Below are positions 46,161 to 54,460 of a stretch of 54,460 bases of DNA, piece after piece. Made by a program: the position numbers and the translations under genes. Numbering within the stretch: position 1 is the first letter of the stretch; each line of letters opens with the position of its first letter. Source of the stretch: Burkholderiales bacterium (GTDB lineage: Bacteria > Pseudomonadota > Gammaproteobacteria > Burkholderiales > Casimicrobiaceae). The stretch lies in assembly GCA_031270015.1 (NCBI GenBank), contig JAISYH010000043.1, forward strand, positions 1-54,460, given 5' to 3'. Under the pieces are notes generated by a model. The model was given only the letters and a program-made list of their open reading frames with translations. It was not told where the DNA came from and searched no databases.

Positions 46161-49100
46161 CCCCCGAAGACAACACCTTCCACAACGAATACGGCGAACT
46201 CATCGCGCTTTTAGCGCCGGCGGGTCACATTGCTGCCGACCGCTGGGAAATTGGTGAACTGGGCTACCTGACTGGTGATCTACTTAGCCGTTCGGCGCAA
46301 GGACAACTGACCAACCGCTGCGACCAATGCGGCAGCGCCAGTGCCGACGACAGCGCGCTGGCGTTATCATTTGACATAGGCGCTCTAGCGGATGCCCACG
46401 CGCTGACCGTCACCGCAAACCTCAGTCGAAACGGCACGGCAGGGCTACGCCAACAAGACGCTGCGAGCGGCGAACGCCAAACCTTCCAAGCCTACGCCAA
46501 AAAGGGACCGATCACCCCCCGCTCAATCCAATACGCCGACTACGGTGTTACCAAAACCGCGGTGACGCCCAACCTCAATATCGGCGACAACGGCGGCTAC
46601 CAGATCATCATTACCAACCAAGGTCCTGACGCGGGCAACGGCGTGACCCTGACCGACCAAGTTCCGGCGCAACTCAACAACGTTGCCTGGACCTGTGTGG
46701 CAAGCGGTGGCGCGAACTGCGGGATGGCGGGAGGCGCTGGCAACGCCATCCACCTGAGTGGACAAGTTCCGGTCGGCGGCAACCTGACCATTGCCGTGAC
46801 GGGTGACGCGCTTAGCCCGGGCGCGATTGCCAACACCGCGACCGTCAACCCGACCGATACCAACACTACGACCGACAACAACGCCGCCAACGACAGCAGC
46901 ACCGCGACCATCACCGTTGCCGCGGGCACGGGCGCAGCCGACCTTGCCGTCATCAAAACCGCGACCACGGCGGCAGTGACCGCAGGAGACGCCGTACACT
47001 ACCGACTGACGATCACCAACCAAGGACCGGACAATGTCACGAACGCCAAGATCACCGACCGTGTGCCGAGTCAAATTAACAACGTCGTCTGGACCTGTAC
47101 GGCAAGCGGGACTGCCGTGTGCCATTCGACCAATGGTACGGGCAACGCCATTCAACTGACGGCGGATCTTCCGGTCAATGGCGCGATCACGATAGACATT
47201 GACGGCGCTGCCTCTGCTGCGGGAACCATTACCAACACGGCGGCGATATCGTCGAACGTCAACGACCTTAATCCGAGTAACAACCAGAGTACGGTGACGA
47301 TTACCGTCATAACTTCGTTTGCCGGCGCGCTACACTCGATTCCGGTATTAGACGCGGCGTTCTTATTGCTATTGCTAGCGGTATTGATGATGTTGGTAGG
47401 GGTTGTTTGTATTTCTAATAAAAAGATAAGGGGGATATTTGGTTTTTGCGTAATCGTTATTTTTGCTTTCGGGATGTTAAACACATCGGAAAGTCTGGCG
47501 GTGGAATTACTTCCCGATCCTGTTGAAATTGAATTGGTGGAAGGGCAGGAAACTAAAATAACTAGGACGGTCAGGCTTGATGCATCAGGTGTTGCCAGCA
47601 AAAAACTGGACGTCATCTTTCTTGCCGATATTACCGGCAGTATGGGCAGCGCGATAACCAGTGTAAAAAATAACGCCAAATATATTCTTTCTCAGTTGTC
47701 TGGAGGAGATGTACGATTTGCGGACATAGACATCCTGTTTGGTGTAGCGAACTATTGGGGGGATCCAGAAGAGTTTGCTTACGAAAATGCTGTTAAGGGA
47801 GCATATCTGCTAGGGCAACCGTTGACCAAAAAAAACGAAGACGTTGAAGCGGCTTTGAACAAGTGGACGATCTTCGGAGGGGGAGATACCCCTGAAGGAA
47901 ATTTTTTCGCCTTGCATCAACTGGCGACATCGGGAGCACCTACCGATGGTGTAGGCGCAAATGATCAAGTTTTTTCATCTGGCAGCGTTCCGGGCTGGAG
48001 GAAAGATGCCAAAAAGCTGGTAATACTGTTCGGTGATGCTCCTTCCCATGAAACGGTTTGCGATGTTTGCGAGACCATGAAGGTTCTGCATGAAAATGAT
48101 ATTACGGTTGCTCTTGTGAATACCTTGAAGGCTCAAAATGGAATCGACGAGTATGGACAAGCGTCAGCCATTGCTCAGGCGACTGATGGCCTATTATTCC
48201 ATGGCGTTGACAACGCGGAAGCTATCGTTAATTCTATTTTTACGGCAGCAGAGAACGCAGTATCAACAATATCTCTGGGATTAGAAACAGTTGGTGACAC
48301 TTCAGGCATTGAGATTGCTTTTCAGTGTGCTGACAGCCAAGGATGCTCGAATGTTTCCAATGGGGAGTCACGCGAATTCTTAATGAGTATTAAGGGTATT
48401 GAAGCAGGATATTACTCATTCAAAACCAGAGTAACAGCTCTTGAAGAGGTTTTTACTTTGGACAGTGTTCTCGTAAAAGGTTGCGGAGGATATCCACGAT
48501 CAAGAGCGAAGCCGGAACAGATTCAACTTGTCTGGCAGGATAACGGAGCATATCAATATGGTATTTACAGGGCTGAAGTTTCGGGCGGACCGTATACGTT
48601 AGTTGATCAGACAACATCGAGATTTTCAACATATCTGGATCGCTGGATAGTCCCTGAGAAACAATACTACTATCAGATAAGAGAGCAGGACGAAAATGGA
48701 AAAGACTTATGCTCTTCCAGAGAGGTTTCCGGGTACGCGCCTTCTTATGAAGCACCGGTAAGTCCGTTGCCGAACAGACCTCCGGTTTTTATTTCCAAGC
48801 CTATAAAAAAGGTATCTGCTGGAGAGCAATACCGCTATTCATTGGGGGTACATGACGACGACTCCTCCGATAAGCTAAGTACTGCGTTGCTCAAGGCGCC
48901 CGCCGGAATGATCTTGGATGGCAATACGCTTACCTGGACACCTGATCGGGAAGGAAGCTATGAAGTTACTGTTTCCTTGCGCGACTCCCGTGGAGCGGAA
49001 GCATATCAAAACTTCGATCTTGTCGTGCAAAAGAAGGACAAGGTTCCTACAAGAATAGACAGTTCGCCGATACTGCAAGCGCAAGCTGGCGAGAAGTATC

Positions 49101-52100
49101 ACTACCAGATCATTGCGTCCGGTGAAGAGGGGGAGAGTTTTAAATACGAGCTTACCAGCGCTCCTGATGAAATGCTTATTGAAGCAACAGGATTGATAGG
49201 ATGGGAGCCGCAAGAGAAAGATATTGGTCAGCACGTAATTAGTATAAGAGTGGCAGATGGTGGCGGTGATTTTGTCACGCAGAGCTACACTCTGGAAGTT
49301 CGTGGAAGTAATCGTGCGCCGGAAATCACCAGCAGTCCTGTCGAGATTGGGTATGAAGGAATTGCATACGAATATCAGGTGATTGCTGCTGACCCGGATG
49401 GGGATCGTCCAATCTATCGGTTGATTATCGCCCCTGCCGATATGGAAATGGGATTTGATGGAAAAATCCGATGGATACCGCCAGCAACGTTGGTAGGACG
49501 AACAGAAAGCTATAAAAAAACGACCGTTGAACTGGAGGTTATGGATATCCATTGCGGCTCAGCTCGACAAAAATTCACTCTAGAAATCAAAGGCGGGCCG
49601 GAATTCACAAGTTATCCTATTATTAATACCTCCGTAGGGGAGCGGTATTCTTATCAAGCACAGGCTATAGACCCTGACAATACCAAAATTACCTATAGTC
49701 TGCTCACCTCGCCAGAAGGGATGACCATTGACCCTGATATCGGATTGGTGACCTGGGTTGCGCAGAGCAATACCCCAAGTACATTTACCATTATTGTTCA
49801 AGCCAGGAATGTCTATGGATTATTGGGTGAACAGAAATATACGCTTCGCGTCACCACCACGGCCAACCGCGCGCCGGTCTTTACCGGCGTGCCGGTGGTT
49901 TATGTGGCGTACCCCAACACCTATTCCTACGTGGCGACGGCGAGTGATGCCGATGGCGACACGATTCTCTGGTCGCTCAAGCAAGCGCCGGTGGCGATGA
50001 CGATCAACAAAACCAATGGTCAAATCACCTGGAAGCCGGAACTCGATACAGAAGGTGTCTTCACCGTTGAAGTTGAAGTGACCGACCAACGTGGCGGAAT
50101 CGGTACCCAGATATTCGATATACGCGTTCCCTCATCGATCAACAAGCCGCCGCAGATCGGCGGGAATCCGGCAACGCGCATTACCGCGGGGCAGAGCTAC
50201 AGCTATACGGTATCCGTATCCGATCCTGACGGCGAGCCGGTTACGGTGACAATAAAACAAGCGCCCGCGGCGCTGACGTTGACCGACCGGACGTTGAGCT
50301 GGCAGACGACGACAAGCGACGTTGGGCAACACACGATCGAAATCGAAGCCAGCGATCCGCGCGGCGGTGTTGCGACCCAAACCTGGGTATTGGAAGTTGT
50401 GCCTGCAACGATCAACCGCGCGCCGGTGATCAGCTCGACGCCGGCGATCACTGGCATGGCGGGGACGACCTACACCTACCAAATCACGGCAAGCGACCCC
50501 GATGGCGATCCGTTGACCTACGAACTTGTAGCCGCGCCGGCAGCAATGACCCTTTCCGGAACCGGCAAAATCGAATGGGCGATACCGGCAGGGACGGCGG
50601 GCAGCTTTACCGTTGAGATCAAAGTCTCCGACGATAAAGGCGCCTACACCCAACAAAGCTACGCAATCGGCGTAGGCATTGCCGGCAACCGCCCGCCGCG
50701 CATCACCAGCCAACCGGCGACGATACGGGCGGCAGGGACGACTTATACCTACCAGGTCAACGCCACCGACCCCGATGGCGACCCATTGACCTACATCCTC
50801 ACCGTCAAGCCGGACGGGATGACCATCACGGCGACCGGCAAAGTGGAATGGGCGATACCGGCGGCAACGGCTGGCGACTTTGAGGTCGAAATCGAAGTGA
50901 CCGATGGCAGAGGCGGATTCACACAACAGACCTACACCATCGCCGTTGCCGCGGCGAACAACAACCGTCCGCCACAGATCACCAGCCAACCCGTGGTGAC
51001 CGGCGCGGCAGGCGCGGCCTACACCTACCAAATCACCGCGAACGATCCCGATGGTGACCCATTGACCTACATCCTGTTGACGAAACCGGCGGCAATGACC
51101 ATCTCCGAAGCCGGCAAAATCGAATGGGCGATACCCGCCGACCTGATCGGCGTCATCGCTGTCGAAATCGAAGTGACCGACGGCAAAGGCGGCACGATTA
51201 CCCAAGGCTACACGATCAGTATCGCCGGTGTTGGCAACCGCGCGCCGCGCATTACCTCGACACCTGCCACAACGGCAACGGTCGGCACACTCTATACCTA
51301 TCAGGTCAACGCCAACGACCAAGACGGCGACCCGCTAACGTATGCGCTGACCACGAAACCGGACGGGATGACCGTCTCGGCGACCGGCAAAGTCGAATGG
51401 ACGCCGACGGCGGCACAAAACGGCTATCACGGTATCGAAATCACCGTCTCTGACGGCAAAGGCGGGATAGCGACCCAAACCTACACGATCTACGCGCAAC
51501 TGGCGACCAACCGTCCACCGCGCATTACCAGTCAGCCGCCGTACACCGCCAAACCTGGCGTGGCTTACCAATACAACGTCGTTGCCAACGATCCCGATGG
51601 CGACGCGCTCACCTACGCGCTTGCCGAAGCGCCGTCGGGGATGATCATTTCAGCGACTGGACTGGTCGGCTGGAACGCGCCGACGATCGGCAATCACCCG
51701 GTGACCATCATGGTCAGCGATCCGCGTGGCGCTTGGGTCAGCCAAAGCTATACCCTGCAAGTCGGCGCCAACAACCCGCCGCAAATCACCAGCATCGCGC
51801 CGACGACGGCGACCATCGGCGTACTCTACCGCTACGAAGTCCAAGTCCGTGATCCCGATGGCGATTTCCTGACCTACCAACTCGTCACCAAACCGGCGGG
51901 CATGACCATTTCCAGTGGCGGCGTCATCGAATGGACGCCGACGGCGGCGAGCACACAAAACATTACCGTGCGCGTTTCCGACGGTTTGGCGACCCAAGAC
52001 CAAAACTTCACGGTTACCGTCAAAGCGCCTCTGGTTATGCCATTCGAGTTGTCGATTAAAGCATTGCCGCAAGTGGCGGCGCTTGGTGAGAGCATCAGTC

Positions 52101-54460
52101 TGCAAGCGTTCCCTGAAGGCGGCACACCGCCTTACACCGTCACCACCTTCCGGGTGAACAACAACATCTATCCCACGCTCGACGCGAACTTCCACGCCGT
52201 TTATACGCCGACGGCGTTAGGCAAATACACACTGCTCGTGACGATGCGCGACAGCAAAAACGTATCGCTCACCCGGGAGAGTTGGTTCTCGGTCACCGAC
52301 GGCGCGGATACCACGCCGCCGACCGCGATCATCACCTCTCCCGGCGACTCGACCGACCTGGTCGTAGCGGACGTGACCACCGTCACCGACATTCTCGGTA
52401 CGGCGTTTGACGACAACCTTGCCGAATACGTGCTTTTGATTTCCGAAGCCGACAAAGACCAATGGACACAAATCGGGCGCGGCGCAACCAACGTGAGCGA
52501 CGGCAAGCTTGGTTCGCTCAATCCGCAGACGATGGCCAACGGCATGTACGACATTGGACTGATCGTTACCGACCTATCGGGCAATCAGACGAGCGCCAAG
52601 ACCACCATTGCCATCAGCGGCGAACAAAAGATCGGGCAGTTCGCGCTTTCCTTCACCGATTTTGAAATTGAAATGGAAGGCTTCCCGCTCATCGTCACGC
52701 GCACCTACGATACCCGCCGCCAATTCGAGAAACTCGATTTTGGTTACGGCTGGAGCGTTGATACCCAGAATATCAAAATCCAGACCAATGGCGTGCCGGG
52801 AAGAAATTGGCAACTTACGCAGATCGGTAGCGGGTTAAGCGTTCAATACTGCGCCCGCCCGTTGGGCAGTCGCGTTGCCACCATAAGGCTGCCGGATGGC
52901 GAGATGGAAAAATTCGACATCAAAGCCTCCCCCGAATGCGTCTCTTGGACGCAATTTTACGGAAATCCGAGCTTTAACATCGCATTTGAAGCGCAGAGCG
53001 GCGCGACCTCCACGCTGGAAGCGACGGATTTGAGCGAATTACGCGTTGTCGGCGACGTTCTGTTCGATATGGGAACCTTGGACAGCTTCAACCCATACTC
53101 GTTCAAGCTGACCCGCAAAGACGGCACGATCTACTTCCTGGACAAAAATCTCGGCGTGCGCCAGATCAAAGACCGCTACGGCAACACGCTGACTTACAAC
53201 CGAAACGGCGTGATCCACTCCAACGGCTTGAGCCTGCAATTCACCCGAGACGGGCAAGACAACATCAGCGCGATCACCACGCCGGACGGACGCGTGCGCC
53301 GTTACGCCTACGATGGTCACGGCAACCTGGAAACCGCCGCCGACCCCAAAGAACAAACCACCCGCTTTGCCTATACCGGCAGCCGCGTCCATCAGCTCGA
53401 CGAAATCTATGGCGCCGACGGTAAGCGTATCTTCAAAGCCCAGTTCGACAGCGAAGGCAGGCTTACCAGCCAAGCCGACGGCAAAGGCTACACCGTTGGC
53501 TTAACCCACGACACCGCCAACAACCGAGATACCGTCAAAGACCGGAACGGCAACACCACCGTTTACCACTACGACGACGAAGGCAATGTCACTGAAGTCG
53601 TCGATGCCTTAGGCGGGGTGACCCAATACACCTACGACGCCAACGGCAACGAAACCAGCGTCACCGACCCGCTGGGGCGCGTCACCACCCGCCAATTCGA
53701 CCTATGGGGCAACGTCACCGAAGAAATCGACCCGGCGGGCAACAAAGTCACCACGACTTACAACGCCAACGGTAACCCGACCAAGATCGTCGACGCGCTG
53801 GGCAGAGCAACCGCGAGCGCGTACAACCCGCAAGGCGGGTTGAGCAAACTGACCGACGCGCTAGGCAACGCCACCGAAATTGGCTATACCACCGGCGGCG
53901 ATTTGGCGGCGCTCGGCGACGCGCTGGGCAACGTGACCCGCTACGGTTACGCGACAGTCAACGGCAAACGATTGAAGATCAGCGAAACCGACGCAGCGGG
54001 TCACATCGTCGGATTCGAATACGACGCGGCGGGCAACGAAATCGCCCAAAAAGAAACCGTGTTAATCGGCGGCGTTGCGACCGAAATCGTCACGAGCAAG
54101 GACTTTGACGCCAACGGCAACGTCACCCGCGACACCGACGCTGCGGGCAACACCACCACCTACCGATACGACAGTCTGGATCAACTCGTCGAAGAAACCG
54201 ACGCGTTGGGGCGGATCACCCGTTACACCTACAACGAACGCGGCGAGCGTACTCAAACCACCTACCCTGATGGTGGTACGCAGACCGTGACCTATGACAA
54301 CAACGGCAACGAAACGAAGACCTGCGAGCGAGGCATCTGCGCCAATACTGCCTACGACAAACTCGACCGTCCGGTCAAAGTCACCGACGTGGCGAACAAC
54401 GTCAGCGAGACCGTATACGACGCGGCGGGGCAGGTCACCAAAGAAATTGATCCCCGAGGC
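46127..54460 (+). CDS. Giant surface protein: DUF11 x2, IPTL-like segment, VWA, cadherin/He_PIG x12, RHS/YD repeats (both ends incomplete)
   Basis: One frame is open for 2,778 codons and leaves the window without a stop. In order: a beta-rich N-domain; two DUF11 domains (about 46530-46920 and 46937-47315); an IPVLD-hydrophobic-basic segment resembling an IPTL-CTERM tag (47333-47430); a second signal-peptide-like segment; and a VWA domain starting at 47606 with a DITGSMGS metal site. A fibronectin-like domain (about 48490-48750) and twelve Ig/cadherin-like repeats (48773-52030) follow. Last come a domain of about 200 residues and, from about 52620, an RHS region with the FALSFTDFEIEMEGFPL entry and many YDxxGN repeats. 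RHS proteins form shells that deliver C-terminal toxins; any such tip is beyond the edge. No start codon is credible in this frame; it continues from 45852 by frameshift. Confidence 0.85.
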   Translation, partial: MRVTVLIDVDLTPEDNTFHNEYGELIALLAPAGHIAADRWEIGELGYLTGDLLSRSAQGQLTNRCDQCGSASADDSALALSFDIGALADAHALTVTANLSRNGTAGLRQQDAASGERQTFQAYAKKGPITPRSIQYADYGVTKTAVTPNLNIGDNGGYQIIITNQGPDAGNGVTLTDQVPAQLNNVAWTCVASGGANCGMAGGAGNAIHLSGQVPVGGNLTIAVTGDALSPGAIANTATVNPTDTNTTTDNNAANDSSTATITVAAGTGAADLAVIKTATTAAVTAGDAVHYRLTITNQGPDNVTNAKITDRVPSQINNVVWTCTASGTAVCHSTNGTGNAIQLTADLPVNGAITIDIDGAASAAGTITNTAAISSNVNDLNPSNNQSTVTITVITSFAGALHSIPVLDAAFLLLLLAVLMMLVGVVCISNKKIRGIFGFCVIVIFAFGMLNTSESLAVELLPDPVEIELVEGQETKITRTVRLDASGVASKKLDVIFLADITGSMGSAITSVKNNAKYILSQLSGGDVRFADIDILFGVANYWGDPEEFAYENAVKGAYLLGQPLTKKNEDVEAALNKWTIFGGGDTPEGNFFALHQLATSGAPTDGVGANDQVFSSGSVPGWRKDAKKLVILFGDAPSHETVCDVCETMKVLHENDITVALVNTLKAQNGIDEYGQASAIAQATDGLLFHGVDNAEAIVNSIFTAAENAVSTISLGLETVGDTSGIEIAFQCADSQGCSNVSNGESREFLMSIKGIEAGYYSFKTRVTALEEVFTLDSVLVKGCGGYPRSRAKPEQIQLVWQDNGAYQYGIYRAEVSGGPYTLVDQTTSRFSTYLDRWIVPEKQYYYQIREQDENGKDLCSSREVSGYAPSYEAPVSPLPNRPPVFISKPIKKVSAGEQYRYSLGVHDDDSSDKLSTALLKAPAGMILDGNTLTWTPDREGSYEVTVSLRDSRGAEAYQNFDLVVQKKDKVPTRIDSSPILQAQAGEKYHYQIIASGEEGESFKYELTSAPDEMLIEATGLIGWEPQEKDIGQHVISIRVADGGGDFVTQSYTLEVRGSNRAPEITSSPVEIGYEGIAYEYQVIAADPDGDRPIYRLIIAPADMEMGFDGKIRWIPPATLVGRTESYKKTTVELEVMDIHCGSARQKFTLEIKGGPEFTSYPIINTSVGERYSYQAQAIDPDNTKITYSLLTSPEGMTIDPDIGLVTWVAQSNTPSTFTIIVQARNVYGLLGEQKYTLRVTTTANRAPVFTGVPVVYVAYPNTYSYVATASDADGDTILWSLKQAPVAMTINKTNGQITWKPELDTEGVFTVEVEVTDQRGGIGTQIFDIRVPSSINKPPQIGGNPATRITAGQSYSYTVSVSDPDGEPVTVTIKQAPAALTLTDRTLSWQTTTSDVGQHTIEIEASDPRGGVATQTWVLEVVPATINRAPVISSTPAITGMAGTTYTYQITASDPDGDPLTYELVAAPAAMTLSGTGKIEWAIPAGTAGSFTVEIKVSDDKGAYTQQSYAIGVGIAGNRPPRITSQPATIRAAGTTYTYQVNATDPDGDPLTYILTVKPDGMTITATGKVEWAIPAATAGDFEVEIEVTDGRGGFTQQTYTIAVAAANNNRPPQITSQPVVTGAAGAAYTYQITANDPDGDPLTYILLTKPAAMTISEAGKIEWAIPADLIGVIAVEIEVTDGKGGTITQGYTISIAGVGNRAPRITSTPATTATVGTLYTYQVNANDQDGDPLTYALTTKPDGMTVSATGKVEWTPTAAQNGYHGIEITVSDGKGGIATQTYTIYAQLATNRPPRITSQPPYTAKPGVAYQYNVVANDPDGDALTYALAEAPSGMIISATGLVGWNAPTIGNHPVTIMVSDPRGAWVSQSYTLQVGANNPPQITSIAPTTATIGVLYRYEVQVRDPDGDFLTYQLVTKPAGMTISSGGVIEWTPTAASTQNITVRVSDGLATQDQNFTVTVKAPLVMPFELSIKALPQVAALGESISLQAFPEGGTPPYTVTTFRVNNNIYPTLDANFHAVYTPTALGKYTLLVTMRDSKNVSLTRESWFSVTDGADTTPPTAIITSPGDSTDLVVADVTTVTDILGTAFDDNLAEYVLLISEADKDQWTQIGRGATNVSDGKLGSLNPQTMANGMYDIGLIVTDLSGNQTSAKTTIAISGEQKIGQFALSFTDFEIEMEGFPLIVTRTYDTRRQFEKLDFGYGWSVDTQNIKIQTNGVPGRNWQLTQIGSGLSVQYCARPLGSRVATIRLPDGEMEKFDIKASPECVSWTQFYGNPSFNIAFEAQSGATSTLEATDLSELRVVGDVLFDMGTLDSFNPYSFKLTRKDGTIYFLDKNLGVRQIKDRYGNTLTYNRNGVIHSNGLSLQFTRDGQDNISAITTPDGRVRRYAYDGHGNLETAADPKEQTTRFAYTGSRVHQLDEIYGADGKRIFKAQFDSEGRLTSQADGKGYTVGLTHDTANNRDTVKDRNGNTTVYHYDDEGNVTEVVDALGGVTQYTYDANGNETSVTDPLGRVTTRQFDLWGNVTEEIDPAGNKVTTTYNANGNPTKIVDALGRATASAYNPQGGLSKLTDALGNATEIGYTTGGDLAALGDALGNVTRYGYATVNGKRLKISETDAAGHIVGFEYDAAGNEIAQKETVLIGGVATEIVTSKDFDANGNVTRDTDAAGNTTTYRYDSLDQLVEETDALGRITRYTYNERGERTQTTYPDGGTQTVTYDNNGNETKTCERGICANTAYDKLDRPVKVTDVANNVSETVYDAAGQVTKEIDPRG
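48773..52030 (+). repeat. Array of twelve roughly 90-residue cadherin/He_PIG-type repeats
   Basis: Each unit of about 270 bases begins near Asn-Arg-Pro-Pro-x-Ile-Thr-Ser and carries Tyr-x-Tyr, a DPDGDPLTY calcium-binding-like motif, a Gly-Met-x-Ile/Val turn, (I/V)EW, and a closing EVxVxDxxGG. Unit starts are near 48773, 49046, 49313, 49595, 49865, 50144, 50414, 50687, 50966, 51236, 51509 and 51773. Units 7 to 10 are the most alike at the DNA level. The first four are more diverged and AT-richer. Confidence 0.85.

Noticed and set aside
50132-51322. Long minus-strand open frame (about 396 codons) inside the repeat region
   Set aside because: It is antisense to a clearly coding repeat array. 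Its low-complexity Gly/Arg/Val-rich translation mirrors the repeat periodicity and codon bias, with no ribosome-binding site or domain.
48773-52030. Regular 270-base periodicity as CRISPR or tandem satellite
   Set aside because: The periodicity is coding: each unit is a cadherin/He_PIG-type domain in a single frame, with no short identical repeats and unique spacers.

Overview
The window reads as chromosomal DNA of a diderm (Gram-negative) proteobacterium of moderate GC, most likely a betaproteobacterium. LpxH, MltA, Mpl and two TonB-dependent receptors require an outer membrane and DAP-type peptidoglycan. The order ppiA-ppiB-lpxH, a CobD/CbiB-family protein, coaD followed by a YfhL-type ferredoxin, and IPTL-CTERM-like surface tags are all familiar from betaproteobacteria. 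The assignment is an inference from gene content, not a phylogeny.

Layout. 1-558 is the end of a surface protein with about 94-residue Ig-like repeats and an IPTL-CTERM-like tail. 972-4430 carries xthA and two unrecognised membrane proteins. 4490-5947 (minus) is a tryptophanase-like lyase. 6077-7398 pairs a small membrane protein with a family 2 glycosyltransferase. 7395-10347 (minus) holds a YccM/NapH-like Fe-S membrane protein and ETF-ubiquinone oxidoreductase. 10424-13931 holds a CobD/AmpE-like protein, rarA, coaD and a ferredoxin. 14039-19238 is a minus-strand housekeeping run: a frameshifted membrane gene, panD, lpxH, ppiB, ppiA, purB and engB. 19351-22283 has a small hydrolase, a thioredoxin-like protein and mgtE.

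22351-27862 is a complete-looking proteobacterial dedicated sortase system: histidine kinase and response regulator on minus, then a VIT/VWA target ending in LPMTG and its class GN sortase on plus. DsrE, mpl and an RNB-domain ribonuclease follow. 31929-40513 is an uptake cassette, TonB receptor 1 - binding protein 1 - TonB receptor 2 - FecCD permease - ATPase - binding protein 2, in which receptors and binding proteins are each present as paralogous pairs. 40568-44616 holds htpX, a glycosyltransferase, rpe and mltA.

A palindromic repeat element and tRNA-Lys(CTT) lie before an 884-base stretch with no convincing gene. This leads through a hairpin-rich leader into a giant surface protein (45852 to the right edge). 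It has a signal peptide, a frameshift, two DUF11 domains, an IPTL-CTERM-like segment fused in frame to what looks like a second signal peptide, a VWA domain, twelve cadherin/He_PIG-type repeats, and an RHS/YD-repeat region that runs off the window. This locus is the most unusual in the window. The duplicated uptake cassette, the sortase system and a tryptophanase-like enzyme lacking a cofactor-contacting arginine are the next most interesting.
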